Assembly (NCBI RefSeq): GCF_040361335.1 | Contig: NZ_APNM01000012.1 | Span: 1 to 64,000 of the forward strand | Direction of reading: 5' to 3' | From: APNM01 sp040361335 | GTDB lineage: Bacteria > Pseudomonadota > Gammaproteobacteria > Nevskiales > Salinisphaeraceae | DNA: 64,000 bases | Part shown: positions 13,761 through 21,353 of the stretch, piece by piece | How the letters are laid out: each line of letters begins with the position of its first letter | How positions within the stretch are numbered: the first letter of the stretch is position 1 | The notes under the pieces: generated by a model | Database searches by the model: none | Seen by the model: the letters and a program-made list of their open reading frames with translations, nothing else | Told to the model about the DNA's origin: nothing | Program-made: the position numbers and the translations under genes

Positions 13761-13822
13761 TCGTGTTACAGACTCACATCGGGAAGCCGCACATCTCCGG
13801 TCTCCAGGCGGCCGGCTTTTTC

Positions 13823-13846
13823 CCTTCTCCCCCTTGGGGGAGAAGG
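13823..13846. repeat. Extragenic inverted repeat (ccttctccccc stem)
   Basis: A perfect 11-bp stem (CCTTCTCCCCC / GGGGGAGAAGG) with a two-base loop is followed by tcaggatgaggggg. This sequence type is a common dispersed extragenic repeat in high-GC proteobacteria. It lies between lhr and the small lipoprotein gene. It lacks a T-tract, so a terminator role is uncertain. Confidence 0.6.
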
Positions 13847-13890
13847 TCAGGATGAGGGGGTGGCCCGGTAATCGAAGGCGTGCGGGAGTG

Positions 13891-14295
13891 ATGATGACAA
13901 TGCGGCATCTGGTTGGTGCGATCCTGATCGGTCTCGGTGCGGCCTTCGCGGCCGGCTGCAACGGCGGGGCGGCGAATGCCCCGGAGCCGGCGGACGGCGG
14001 CGACCGGCAGCCGGGCGAGTATCTGGTGCAGCTCGCCACCGCCGAAACGGACCCGGCCGTGATCCGCGAGACCTACGGCGATCTCGGCATCGAGAAACTC
14101 GCCGCGCTCGCGACGCGCCGGCCGATTCATCTGCTGCGCGTCGCGCGCGATCCGGGTCCCGATGCCATGTCCTCGCGCGCCGCGGGGGTCGACGCGATCG
14201 TGCACGTGCAGCCGAATTTCGGTTATTCGACTCAAGACGGCGGCTCCGACGCCGATACTTCCCGGGGTATGGGCGCGCACGGCACGGCCGAATAG
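13891..14295 (+). CDS. Small lipoprotein resembling a subtilisin propeptide (I9-like)
   Basis: This predicted lipoprotein of 133-134 residues has a hydrophobic leader and a lipobox ending in AAGC at about residue 23. The mature part resembles a peptidase S8 propeptide/inhibitor I9 fold: an N-terminal GEYLVQLA strand and, near the C-terminus, VDAIVHVQPNFGYS. The S8 protease encoded next carries KHVQPNFIYR at the end of its own propeptide, so the two share this motif. Two adjacent ATGs are possible starts; GGGAG is spaced better for the second (13894). The gap to the protease gene is 36 bp, so co-transcription is likely. An inhibitor or folding-helper role is an inference. The gene is too short to rule out other functions. 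Confidence 0.6.
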   Translation: MMTMRHLVGAILIGLGAAFAAGCNGGAANAPEPADGGDRQPGEYLVQLATAETDPAVIRETYGDLGIEKLAALATRRPIHLLRVARDPGPDAMSSRAAGVDAIVHVQPNFGYSTQDGGSDADTSRGMGAHGTAE

Positions 14296-14331
14296 CCGCG
14301 TCCGGTCGAACAACCAACGAGGGGAAACACT

Positions 14332-16554
14332 ATGTCGGAGCGGCGGGTTCGCCGCGGCTGGTGCCGTGGCGCGGGGATTCTTGCGGGCTTGATGATCCCC
14401 CTGGCGGCCTTGTCGGTGCAGCCGGAAGGGGTCGGGACGTACACCCGCGCCGCCGCCGTCGATGCCTGGGGACAGGGTCAGCCGGGTGTCGATTATGTCG
14501 CCGACGAGGTCCTGGTGGAGTTCGAGACCACGGCCTCGGCCCAGTCGAGCCTGGACACGGTCCATGCCCGCCGCGACCGGGTGCGTGCCACGTTGTCCGG
14601 GCGTCCGGCCATGGCCCGGGTGGCGCTCGAATCGGGGCACTCCGTGGCTGAGGCGGTGCGGGCCTACGCCGCCGATCCGCGCGTGAAGCATGTCCAGCCG
14701 AACTTCATCTACCGCGCCACGGCTGTGCCGAACGATCCCGAGTTTGCCGCTCACTGGGGTCTGGACAACCGCGGTCAGACGGTCGACGGCAAGGTCGGCA
14801 CCGCCGGTCTGGATATCGGCGCGCCCGAGGCGTGGGACCTGATCACGGACTGCCGCGACACCGTGGTGGCCGTGATCGACACCGGCGCCAACTACACGCA
14901 TGCCGATCTCGCCGACAACATGTGGGACGGTGGTGCCGATTCACCCAACCACGGCTGGGATTTCGTCGACGACGACAACGATCCCATGCCCTACGGCGGT
15001 GCCTTTCATGGCACCCACGTGGCCGGCACCATCGCCGCGGTCGGCGACAACGCGACCGCCGGCACCGGCGTCTGCTGGCGGGCCAGCATCATGACCGTCC
15101 GCGTGCTGGGCGCGAACAACAGCGGCACGACGGGCGATATCATCGAGGGCATCGACTATGCCGTGGAAAACGGCGCCCGCGTGATCAACATGAGCCTGGG
15201 TGGTCCGGGGTTGGATCCGCTTTACGAGGATTCTCTAGACAACGCCCGGGAAAACGACGTGCTCGTGGTGGTCGCCGCCGGCAACTCCAGCAAGGACGTC
15301 GATCGCGATGCGGAGCCGACCGCTCCCTGTTCCTTCGACCTGGACAACATCATCTGCGTGGCCGCGCTTGATTCGAACTACGCCCTGGCGAGCTTCTCCA
15401 ATTTCGGCGACGAGGCGGTGGACGTGGGCGCGCCCGGCACCAGCATCCTGAGCGCGTTTCCGGGGCCGCAGGAGGAATTCGACTATTCGACCTGGAATCT
15501 GGATCCGTCCTGGAGCGAGGACACCTGCGTCGTGTCGCCCGGCGGCTCGCCGCAGTACGGCCTGTTCAATCCCGCCGACTGGTGCACTTCCGGCTCGTCG
15601 CCGAACAATCTCGAAGCCCGTGCCTACAACATATTCGACCTCAGTGACTCGATGGGCGGCGGCTACGGCTTTCTCGCATTCGGACGCCTCGGGAGCGCCG
15701 ACGATGCGCTGGTCAGCGTCCATGTGGCCGGCCTGACGGGCGACCCGTTCGACATCGTCCAGGACGCCTCCCAGGCGGATGCAATCCGGAGCGGAGAATT
15801 CACGTCTCCGCCGCCATGGCAGGCGTCCGCGGGCGCGGCGGACTGCGCCGGACAACAATGCAGTGTCGGCCTGGGCATGATCACGGATGGCGTCGGCCCC
15901 GACAGCGGTATCGCCGTCGTGCGCGGTTATTTCCAGCACGTGGTCGACGGTGCCGCGGACGTCTCCTTCCTGCAGGGCACGTCCATGGCGAGCCCGCACG
16001 TGGCCGGCATCGCGGCGCTGGTCCGCTCGGCGGTGCCCGACAAGACCTATGCCGAGATCCGCGACGCGATCCTGACCTCGGGCGACCTCGTGGGCGCGCT
16101 CGACGGCATCACCACGACCGGCCGCGAGGCGGACGCCTTCGCCGCGATCCGCGCGGCGAACGACCCGCCCACGGCCGCGGACGCCAGTGCCGAGACCGAG
16201 GCGGGCAAGTCCGTCGATATCGCGATTTCGGCCAGCGATCCCAACGGCCACGAACTCGGTTTCGCCCTGGACGAGGCGCCCGCGCACGGCGCGGTCACCT
16301 TCGACGGCGGTACGGCGCGCTACACGCCGGTCGACGGGTTTACCGGCGCCGACGCGTTCACGGTGACCGTCGACGACGGGTTCACCGGCACCGCCACCGC
16401 CTCGGTCGAGGTGACGGTGACGGCGAAATCGGATGATGACGGCGGCAGCAGCGGCGGTTGCACGCTGGGCGGGCCGGGGCGGCCGGATCCGCTGTTGCCG
16501 GGGCTGGCGCTGCTGGCGTTGGCGGTCGCGGGCGCCCGCCGCCGTCGCTACTGA
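14332..16554 (+). CDS. Secreted S8 (subtilisin-like) serine protease with C-terminal sorting signal
   Basis: This is an extracellular or surface serine endopeptidase of 740 residues. It has an N-terminal signal segment (about residues 15-30) and a propeptide (about 55-135) ending near KHVQPNFIYR. The catalytic triad is D183 (VIDTGAN), H226 (FHGTHVAG) and S551 (GTSMASPHVAG). A roughly 130-residue insertion without recognisable motifs lies between His and Ser (about 385-530). A cadherin/tandem-95-like Ig domain (about 605-700) follows, with FTGADAFTVTVDDG. The C-terminus is tripartite: a Gly/Ser linker with a Cys (GGCTLGG), DPLLP, a hydrophobic helix and an RRRR tail. This is the layout of CTERM-type surface-sorting signals (GlyGly-CTERM/JDVT-CTERM class). 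The ATG has AGGGG upstream. Its 3' end converges on djlA with a 6-bp gap. Confidence 0.92.
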   Translation: MSERRVRRGWCRGAGILAGLMIPLAALSVQPEGVGTYTRAAAVDAWGQGQPGVDYVADEVLVEFETTASAQSSLDTVHARRDRVRATLSGRPAMARVALESGHSVAEAVRAYAADPRVKHVQPNFIYRATAVPNDPEFAAHWGLDNRGQTVDGKVGTAGLDIGAPEAWDLITDCRDTVVAVIDTGANYTHADLADNMWDGGADSPNHGWDFVDDDNDPMPYGGAFHGTHVAGTIAAVGDNATAGTGVCWRASIMTVRVLGANNSGTTGDIIEGIDYAVENGARVINMSLGGPGLDPLYEDSLDNARENDVLVVVAAGNSSKDVDRDAEPTAPCSFDLDNIICVAALDSNYALASFSNFGDEAVDVGAPGTSILSAFPGPQEEFDYSTWNLDPSWSEDTCVVSPGGSPQYGLFNPADWCTSGSSPNNLEARAYNIFDLSDSMGGGYGFLAFGRLGSADDALVSVHVAGLTGDPFDIVQDASQADAIRSGEFTSPPPWQASAGAADCAGQQCSVGLGMITDGVGPDSGIAVVRGYFQHVVDGAADVSFLQGTSMASPHVAGIAALVRSAVPDKTYAEIRDAILTSGDLVGALDGITTTGREADAFAAIRAANDPPTAADASAETEAGKSVDIAISASDPNGHELGFALDEAPAHGAVTFDGGTARYTPVDGFTGADAFTVTVDDGFTGTATASVEVTVTAKSDDDGGSSGGCTLGGPGRPDPLLPGLALLALAVAGARRRRY

Positions 16555-16560
16555 GAGTGA

Positions 16561-17319
16561 TCAGGTCCCGCGGGCGGCCTTGATCCGCTCGTAGGCATTG
16601 GTGATCTCGCGGGTCCGCTCCTCGGCGATCTCGCGCATGTCCTCGGGCAGTCCCTTGGACGCGAGCTTGTCGGGGTGGTTCTGGCTCATCAGCCGGCGAT
16701 AGGCCTTCTTGACCTCGGCGTCGCTGGCGGATTCGTCCAGGCCCAGCACGCGGTAGGCGTCGGCCAGGCTCGGCCGGTTGTCGCCGGGCCGGCCGCCGCC
16801 GCGCAGCATCGCCTCCAGGCGATCGATCTCCGCTTCCGACAGCCCCAGGCCGCGCGCCACCCGCAGCAGCATGGCGCGCTCGTCGTCATGCAGCACGCCG
16901 TCCGCCGCGACCGCGGACAATTGCACCTGCAGGAACAGTTGCTGCAGCACCCGGTTGCCCCGGGTCAGACGGGCGAGGGCCGCCACCTCGGCATCCAGGT
17001 CGAAGCCCGGTGACTTGCCGCGGTTGAAGGCGGCCTTGGCCGCCTCGCGCCGCTCTCCGGATAGACGCAGGCGGTCGAACAATTGCTCCGCGACCCGGAT
17101 CTCGTCGCGGGTGACCCGGCCGTCGGCCTTGCAAAGGGCGCCCATGACGGCGAAGGTCGCGTCCAGGTACTGGGCGCGGATGGCCCCCGGTCCGAAGGTC
17201 GCGATGCGCTGCTGCAGGCGGCGGCCCAGCCAGAGGCCGAGCGCGGCGCCGATCAACATTCCCGGAATGCGGCCGATCAGGTAACCGATCAGGCCGCCGA
17301 TGGCGGCGGCGGTGAACAT
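16561..17319 (-). CDS. djlA: Membrane-anchored DnaJ co-chaperone DjlA
   Basis: This is an inner-membrane J-domain protein that stimulates DnaK. The 252 residues follow the DjlA plan: an N-terminal glycine-rich transmembrane segment (about 5-32, with GGLIGYLIGRIPGMLIG), a TerB-like helical domain (about 55-175), and a C-terminal J domain with the HPD triad in NHPDK near residue 213. The size and order match the family. It is monocistronic and convergent with the protease gene. No regulatory site stands out. Confidence 0.93.
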   Translation of the reverse strand: MFTAAAIGGLIGYLIGRIPGMLIGAALGLWLGRRLQQRIATFGPGAIRAQYLDATFAVMGALCKADGRVTRDEIRVAEQLFDRLRLSGERREAAKAAFNRGKSPGFDLDAEVAALARLTRGNRVLQQLFLQVQLSAVAADGVLHDDERAMLLRVARGLGLSEAEIDRLEAMLRGGGRPGDNRPSLADAYRVLGLDESASDAEVKKAYRRLMSQNHPDKLASKGLPEDMREIAEERTREITNAYERIKAARGT

Positions 17320-17471
17320 GCGCCGGATGATAACGCATGGGCCGCGAACGTGGTCGTGGGCCGACTCGCGTCCGCGGCCATTGTCTGATGAAATGGTCTT
17401 ACAAAACGAGTATTCAATATATCGGTCGGCTCCGCTGACCGGTGGTGCGAGACAACGCGAGGAGACTAGTC

Positions 17472-19097
17472 GTGGCGAATCGGGAAACGACGCAGGGGCT
17501 CGAGCAAGTGGATGCCGTGGTGGTCGGCACCGGGTTCTCGGGAATCTATCAACTCCACAAGTTACGCGAGCAGGGGTTCTCCGCCATCGCCTTCGAGACG
17601 GGCGAGGACGTGGGCGGCACTTGGTACTGGAATTGCTATCCCGGTGCCCGCTGCGACTCGGAGAGTCATTACTACCAGTACACCTTCTCCGACGACCTGC
17701 TCCGGAACTGGCAATGGAGCGAGCGCTTTCCGGCGGGGAGCGAGGTGCAGCGCTACCTGTCGTTCGTCACGGATCGGCTGGGATTGCGCCCCCATATCCG
17801 TTTCTCGCGCCGGGTGACCAGCGCCACCTACGACGCGTCCGACGATCACTGGCTGGTCGAGACCGACGGCGGCGACCGCGTGCGCGCGCAGTTCTGCATC
17901 ATGGCCACGGGCTTCGCCTCCAAGCCCCAGGTGCCGGACATCCCCGGCCTGGAGGATTTCGCCGGCGAGTGGCATCACACCGCCCGCTGGCCGCATGAAG
18001 GCGTGGACTTCCAGGACCGGCGCGTCGGCGTGATGGGCACCGGCGCCACCGGTGTGCAGGTGATCCAGCAGGCGGCGCCGCGCGCGTCCCATCTCACCGT
18101 CTTCCAGCGCACGCCCATCATGGCCATGCCCATGCAGCAGCGGCCGATGGACGACGCCACCTGGCAGTCGTATATCGATGACATGGACAATATCCGCGCC
18201 AGCATGCGGCGGACCTTCGGCGGCTTTACCTTCGATTTCGACGAGCGCCTGGCCACCGAGGTCTCGGCCGAGGAGCGCGAGGCCCTCTACGAGGAACTCT
18301 GGCAGGCCGGCGGCCTCCGGTTCTGGGTGAACAATTTCATGGATCTGCTCATGGACGAGCGGGCCAACGCCACGGCCTACGACTTCCTGCGCCGCAAGGT
18401 GCACGCACGGGTCAAGGACCCGGACATGGCCGAGGCCCTGTGCCCGAAGACGCCGCCGCATCCGTTCGGCACCAAGCGGCCGTCGCTGGAGCAGGGCTAT
18501 TTCGAAGTCTTCAACCGCGACAACGTGACCCTGGTCGATACCCGGCGGACGCCGATCGAGCGTGTCACGGAGCGCGGCATCGTCGCCGGTGGCGTCGAGC
18601 ACCCCCTCGATGTGCTCGCGTTCGCCACCGGCTTCGACGCCGTCACCGGGGGGCTGGCCAAGATCGATATCCGCGGTCGCGACGGCGTCGGCCTGGCCGA
18701 GCGCTGGGCCGACGGGCCGCGTTCCTACCTGGGCATGCAGGCGGTGGATTTCCCCAACCTGTTCTGGCTCTACGGGCCGCAGAGCCCGTCCGGCTTCGCC
18801 AACGGACCGTCGGCCATCGAGCCGCAGGTGGAGTGGCTGACCGATTGCCTGGTCCACATGCGCCGCGAGGGGCTGCGCCGGATCGAGCCCACCGAGCGGG
18901 CCCAGGAAGACTGGGTGTCGATGTGCGACCAGGCGGTGGCCGAGACCCTGTTCCCCAAGGCAAACTCCTGGTACATGGGCGCCAACATCCCGGGCAAGCC
19001 GCGCCAGATCCTGTTATATCCCCTGGGCATGGGGGACTACTACCAGCGTTGCTCGCAGGTGGCCGCCAACGGCTACGAGGGCTTCGCGCTGGCCTGA
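17472..19097 (+). CDS. FAD-dependent Baeyer-Villiger-type monooxygenase
   Basis: This is a flavoprotein monooxygenase that inserts oxygen into ketones using NADPH and O2. The FAD Rossmann motif GTGFSG is near the N-terminus, the Baeyer-Villiger fingerprint FAGEWHHTARWP is near residue 165, and the NADP Rossmann motif GTGATG follows about 25 residues later. The 541 residues fit the cyclohexanone/cyclopentadecanone monooxygenase group. The start was placed at a GTG with GAGGAG seven bases upstream; an in-frame GTG 30 bases earlier lacks such a site. A VOC gene follows 36 bp downstream. The neighbouring PHA genes make a role in alicyclic or steroid ketone degradation possible, but the substrate is unknown. 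Confidence 0.93.
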   Translation: MANRETTQGLEQVDAVVVGTGFSGIYQLHKLREQGFSAIAFETGEDVGGTWYWNCYPGARCDSESHYYQYTFSDDLLRNWQWSERFPAGSEVQRYLSFVTDRLGLRPHIRFSRRVTSATYDASDDHWLVETDGGDRVRAQFCIMATGFASKPQVPDIPGLEDFAGEWHHTARWPHEGVDFQDRRVGVMGTGATGVQVIQQAAPRASHLTVFQRTPIMAMPMQQRPMDDATWQSYIDDMDNIRASMRRTFGGFTFDFDERLATEVSAEEREALYEELWQAGGLRFWVNNFMDLLMDERANATAYDFLRRKVHARVKDPDMAEALCPKTPPHPFGTKRPSLEQGYFEVFNRDNVTLVDTRRTPIERVTERGIVAGGVEHPLDVLAFATGFDAVTGGLAKIDIRGRDGVGLAERWADGPRSYLGMQAVDFPNLFWLYGPQSPSGFANGPSAIEPQVEWLTDCLVHMRREGLRRIEPTERAQEDWVSMCDQAVAETLFPKANSWYMGANIPGKPRQILLYPLGMGDYYQRCSQVAANGYEGFALA

Positions 19098-19133
19098 CGC
19101 CCCCGCACCACGGTACGCAATCGGGACGACACC

Positions 19134-19502
19134 ATGATCGGATACACCACCCTCGGCACCAATGACCTGTCCGCGGCGGCGGCGTTCTACGACGCGCTGC
19201 TCGCCGAGCTCGGCGCCAAGCGTTTCCTGGAGACCGACCGCCTGATCGCCTGGGCGGTGGCGCCCGGCCAGCCGATGTTCGCGGTGTGCACTCCCTGGGA
19301 CGGCAATTCCGCCACGCCGGGCAACGGCAACATGGTGGCGCTGGCGGCCGGCTCGGAGGAGGGCGTGCGCAAGCTGCACGCCCGCGCGCTGGAGCTGGGC
19401 GCGACCGACGAGGGGGCGCCCGGCGAGCGCATGCAGGGCTTCTATGGCGGCTATTTCCGCGATCCGGACGGCAACAAGCTGGTGGCCTTCACCATGGGCT
19501 GA
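19134..19502 (+). CDS. VOC (glyoxalase/bleomycin-resistance fold) protein
   Basis: This 122-residue vicinal-oxygen-chelate fold protein has the beginning IGYTTLGTNDLSAAAAFYDALL and the end YFRDPDGNKLVAF, typical of small glyoxalase-like dioxygenase or lyase domains. Potential metal ligands are not a complete H/E set, so catalysis is uncertain. It sits 36 bp behind the Baeyer-Villiger monooxygenase gene on the same strand and may be co-transcribed with it. Confidence 0.85.
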   Translation: MIGYTTLGTNDLSAAAAFYDALLAELGAKRFLETDRLIAWAVAPGQPMFAVCTPWDGNSATPGNGNMVALAAGSEEGVRKLHARALELGATDEGAPGERMQGFYGGYFRDPDGNKLVAFTMG

Positions 19503-19554
19503 TCGGTGCGCCGGCGGAGGCGGGGTGCCGTCCGCCGGTTAGCCGCGTGCCCGG

Positions 19555-20787
19555 CTATTGCCGCGGGGCGGCGTGCCGGGCGATGAAGCGCTTGGCGTGC
19601 GGCGCCGTTTCCTCCCGGTAGCGGCGTCCCTTGAAGATGCCGTAATGGCCGACGCCCTCCTGGACGTACGCTTCCTTCATGTCGTCGGGCAGGGCGGTGG
19701 CTAGGTCCAGGGCGGCCGCGGTCTGGCCCACGCTGACCATGTCGTCCTGGGCGCCCTCCATGGTCAGGATCGGCACGTCGCGGATATCGGCGCAGGTCAC
19801 CGTCTCGCCGCGATACTGCATCCGGCCCTCGGGGAGCTGCTGGTCGACGAAGACCCGCTCCAGCGTCTCCAGGTAGAACTCCGCCGGGGTGTCCATCAGG
19901 GCGAAATACTCATCGTAGAACTCGCGGTGCTTGTCGGCCTCCTCCTCACGGCCCAGGCAGACATTCTTGAAGAACTCGGCGTGCTTGCCCAGGTGCAGGC
20001 GCGGGTTCATCGACAGGAAGCCCATGATCTGCAGCGCGCCCGGATAGACCTTGCGTCCGGCGCCAGGGAAGCGGGCCGGCACGCGATGGATGGCGGCGAG
20101 CTTGAGGTGGTTCAGGTTCAGCTTCCGCGACCGCTTGAGCATGTCGTTCGGATTCACGCGGATATCCACCGGCCCGGCCATCATCGACAGGGTGCGCGGC
20201 CGGCAGGGATGGCCGCGTTTCGACATCGCGGCGGTCGCCACCAGGGCGGGCACGGCGGCCTGGCAGATCGCGAACATGTGGGTGTCGGGTCCCAGCGTCT
20301 CCAGGAACTCGATCAGGTAGGACACGTAATCCTCGAAGCCGAAGGGGCCCGCCTCGCGCGGCACCAGGCGGGCGTCGCGCCAGTCGGTGACGAACACCTC
20401 GTGGTCGGGCAGGAACGCCTCGTAGGTCTCCTTGGAGAGAGTGGCGTGGTGACCCGACACCGCCGCCACGAACAGGACCTTGGGCGCGTCCGCGGGCAGG
20501 CCCGCGCGCCGGAAGCGCAGCAGGTCGGCGAACGGCTTGCGCAGCATCGTGGTCCGGCGCACCGGGTGGTCCTCGCCGTCGATACGGACGTCCGGATAAT
20601 CCCAGGACTGCTTGGGATAACTCTTGAGCAGCCGCGTGACGGATTCGAGCGTGGCGGCCTGGAAACGGCCGACGGGAGTCCGCGACAGCGGGTTCAGGCG
20701 CGAGCGCGCCAGCTCGCCGGCGGCCGACAGGCTGGCGACGGTCGGGCGCAGCGTCTCGCGTTGCAGATCGAAAAGGGTGTATCGCAT
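19555..20787 (-). CDS. phaZ: Intracellular polyhydroxybutyrate depolymerase PhaZ
   Basis: This intracellular depolymerase mobilises stored PHB by thiolytic or hydrolytic cleavage. The 410 residues match the short-chain-length intracellular PHB depolymerase family. They include the N-terminal segment MRYTLFDLQRE, an alpha/beta-hydrolase core with the lipase-box-like AICQAAVP carrying the probable nucleophilic Cys (about residue 175), the Asp in TMEGAQDDMVS, and a C-terminal His in GVGHYGIFKGRRYREE. The start ATG has GGAG six bases upstream. It lies 33 bp after the MaoC gene on the same strand, and the PHA synthase gene is divergent. Together they form a PHA synthesis and turnover locus. Confidence 0.93.
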   Translation of the reverse strand: MRYTLFDLQRETLRPTVASLSAAGELARSRLNPLSRTPVGRFQAATLESVTRLLKSYPKQSWDYPDVRIDGEDHPVRRTTMLRKPFADLLRFRRAGLPADAPKVLFVAAVSGHHATLSKETYEAFLPDHEVFVTDWRDARLVPREAGPFGFEDYVSYLIEFLETLGPDTHMFAICQAAVPALVATAAMSKRGHPCRPRTLSMMAGPVDIRVNPNDMLKRSRKLNLNHLKLAAIHRVPARFPGAGRKVYPGALQIMGFLSMNPRLHLGKHAEFFKNVCLGREEEADKHREFYDEYFALMDTPAEFYLETLERVFVDQQLPEGRMQYRGETVTCADIRDVPILTMEGAQDDMVSVGQTAAALDLATALPDDMKEAYVQEGVGHYGIFKGRRYREETAPHAKRFIARHAAPRQ

Positions 20788-20820
20788 GCCGTCTCCGGGA
20801 AATGGCTGTGGCGAAGGGGC

Positions 20821-21273
20821 TCAGGCGTAGGCCAGGTACAGCATCGTGCCGACCAGGGCGGGGCGTTCGCTGCCCTCGATCTCCATCGTGACCTCGACGC
20901 GGTGGAGCACCCCGTCGCCCTTGGACTGGGCGTCGAGCAGGCGCGCCCGCGCGCGGACCCGGCTGCCGCTGGGCACCGGCGAGGTCAGCCGCAGCTTGTC
21001 GATGCCGTAGTTCACGAGCATGCGGGCGTCGTCCAGAACCAGCATCTCTGCCAGCAGACCGGGGATCAGCGAGAGCGTCAGGTAGCCGTGCGCCACCGTG
21101 CCGCCGAAGGGACCCTGCGCCGCCCGTTCCGGATCCGTGTGGATCCATTGATGATCGTCGGTGGCGTCGGCGAAGCGGTCGATCCGTGTCTGGTCGATCG
21201 TGAACCAGTCCGAGGCGCCGAGATCGACGTCGCCGGCCTCGCGCAGTTCGTCGACGGTCATGTGCGTGGCCAT
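20821..21273 (-). CDS. MaoC-family (R)-enoyl-CoA hydratase (PhaJ-like)
   Basis: This hot-dog-fold hydratase of about 150 residues has the MaoC signature: FADATDDHQWIH with catalytic Asp and His, then GPFGGTVAHGYLTLSL. Enzymes of this group hydrate enoyl-CoA to (R)-3-hydroxyacyl-CoA, the monomer of PHA synthase. The placement between phaZ and a divergent phaC supports that role. The start is the internal ATG preceded by AAGGGG with normal spacing; an in-frame ATG 18 bases upstream lacks one. The 80-bp gap to phaC probably holds both promoters. Confidence 0.87.
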   Translation of the reverse strand: MATHMTVDELREAGDVDLGASDWFTIDQTRIDRFADATDDHQWIHTDPERAAQGPFGGTVAHGYLTLSLIPGLLAEMLVLDDARMLVNYGIDKLRLTSPVPSGSRVRARARLLDAQSKGDGVLHRVEVTMEIEGSERPALVGTMLYLAYA

Positions 21274-21353
21274 CGGTGTTCCCCTTGTCATGTGCCGGTA
21301 GGGGGTCCATGTTACGGGATAGAAATCCGAATTACAGACTGCCGTGACCTGTC

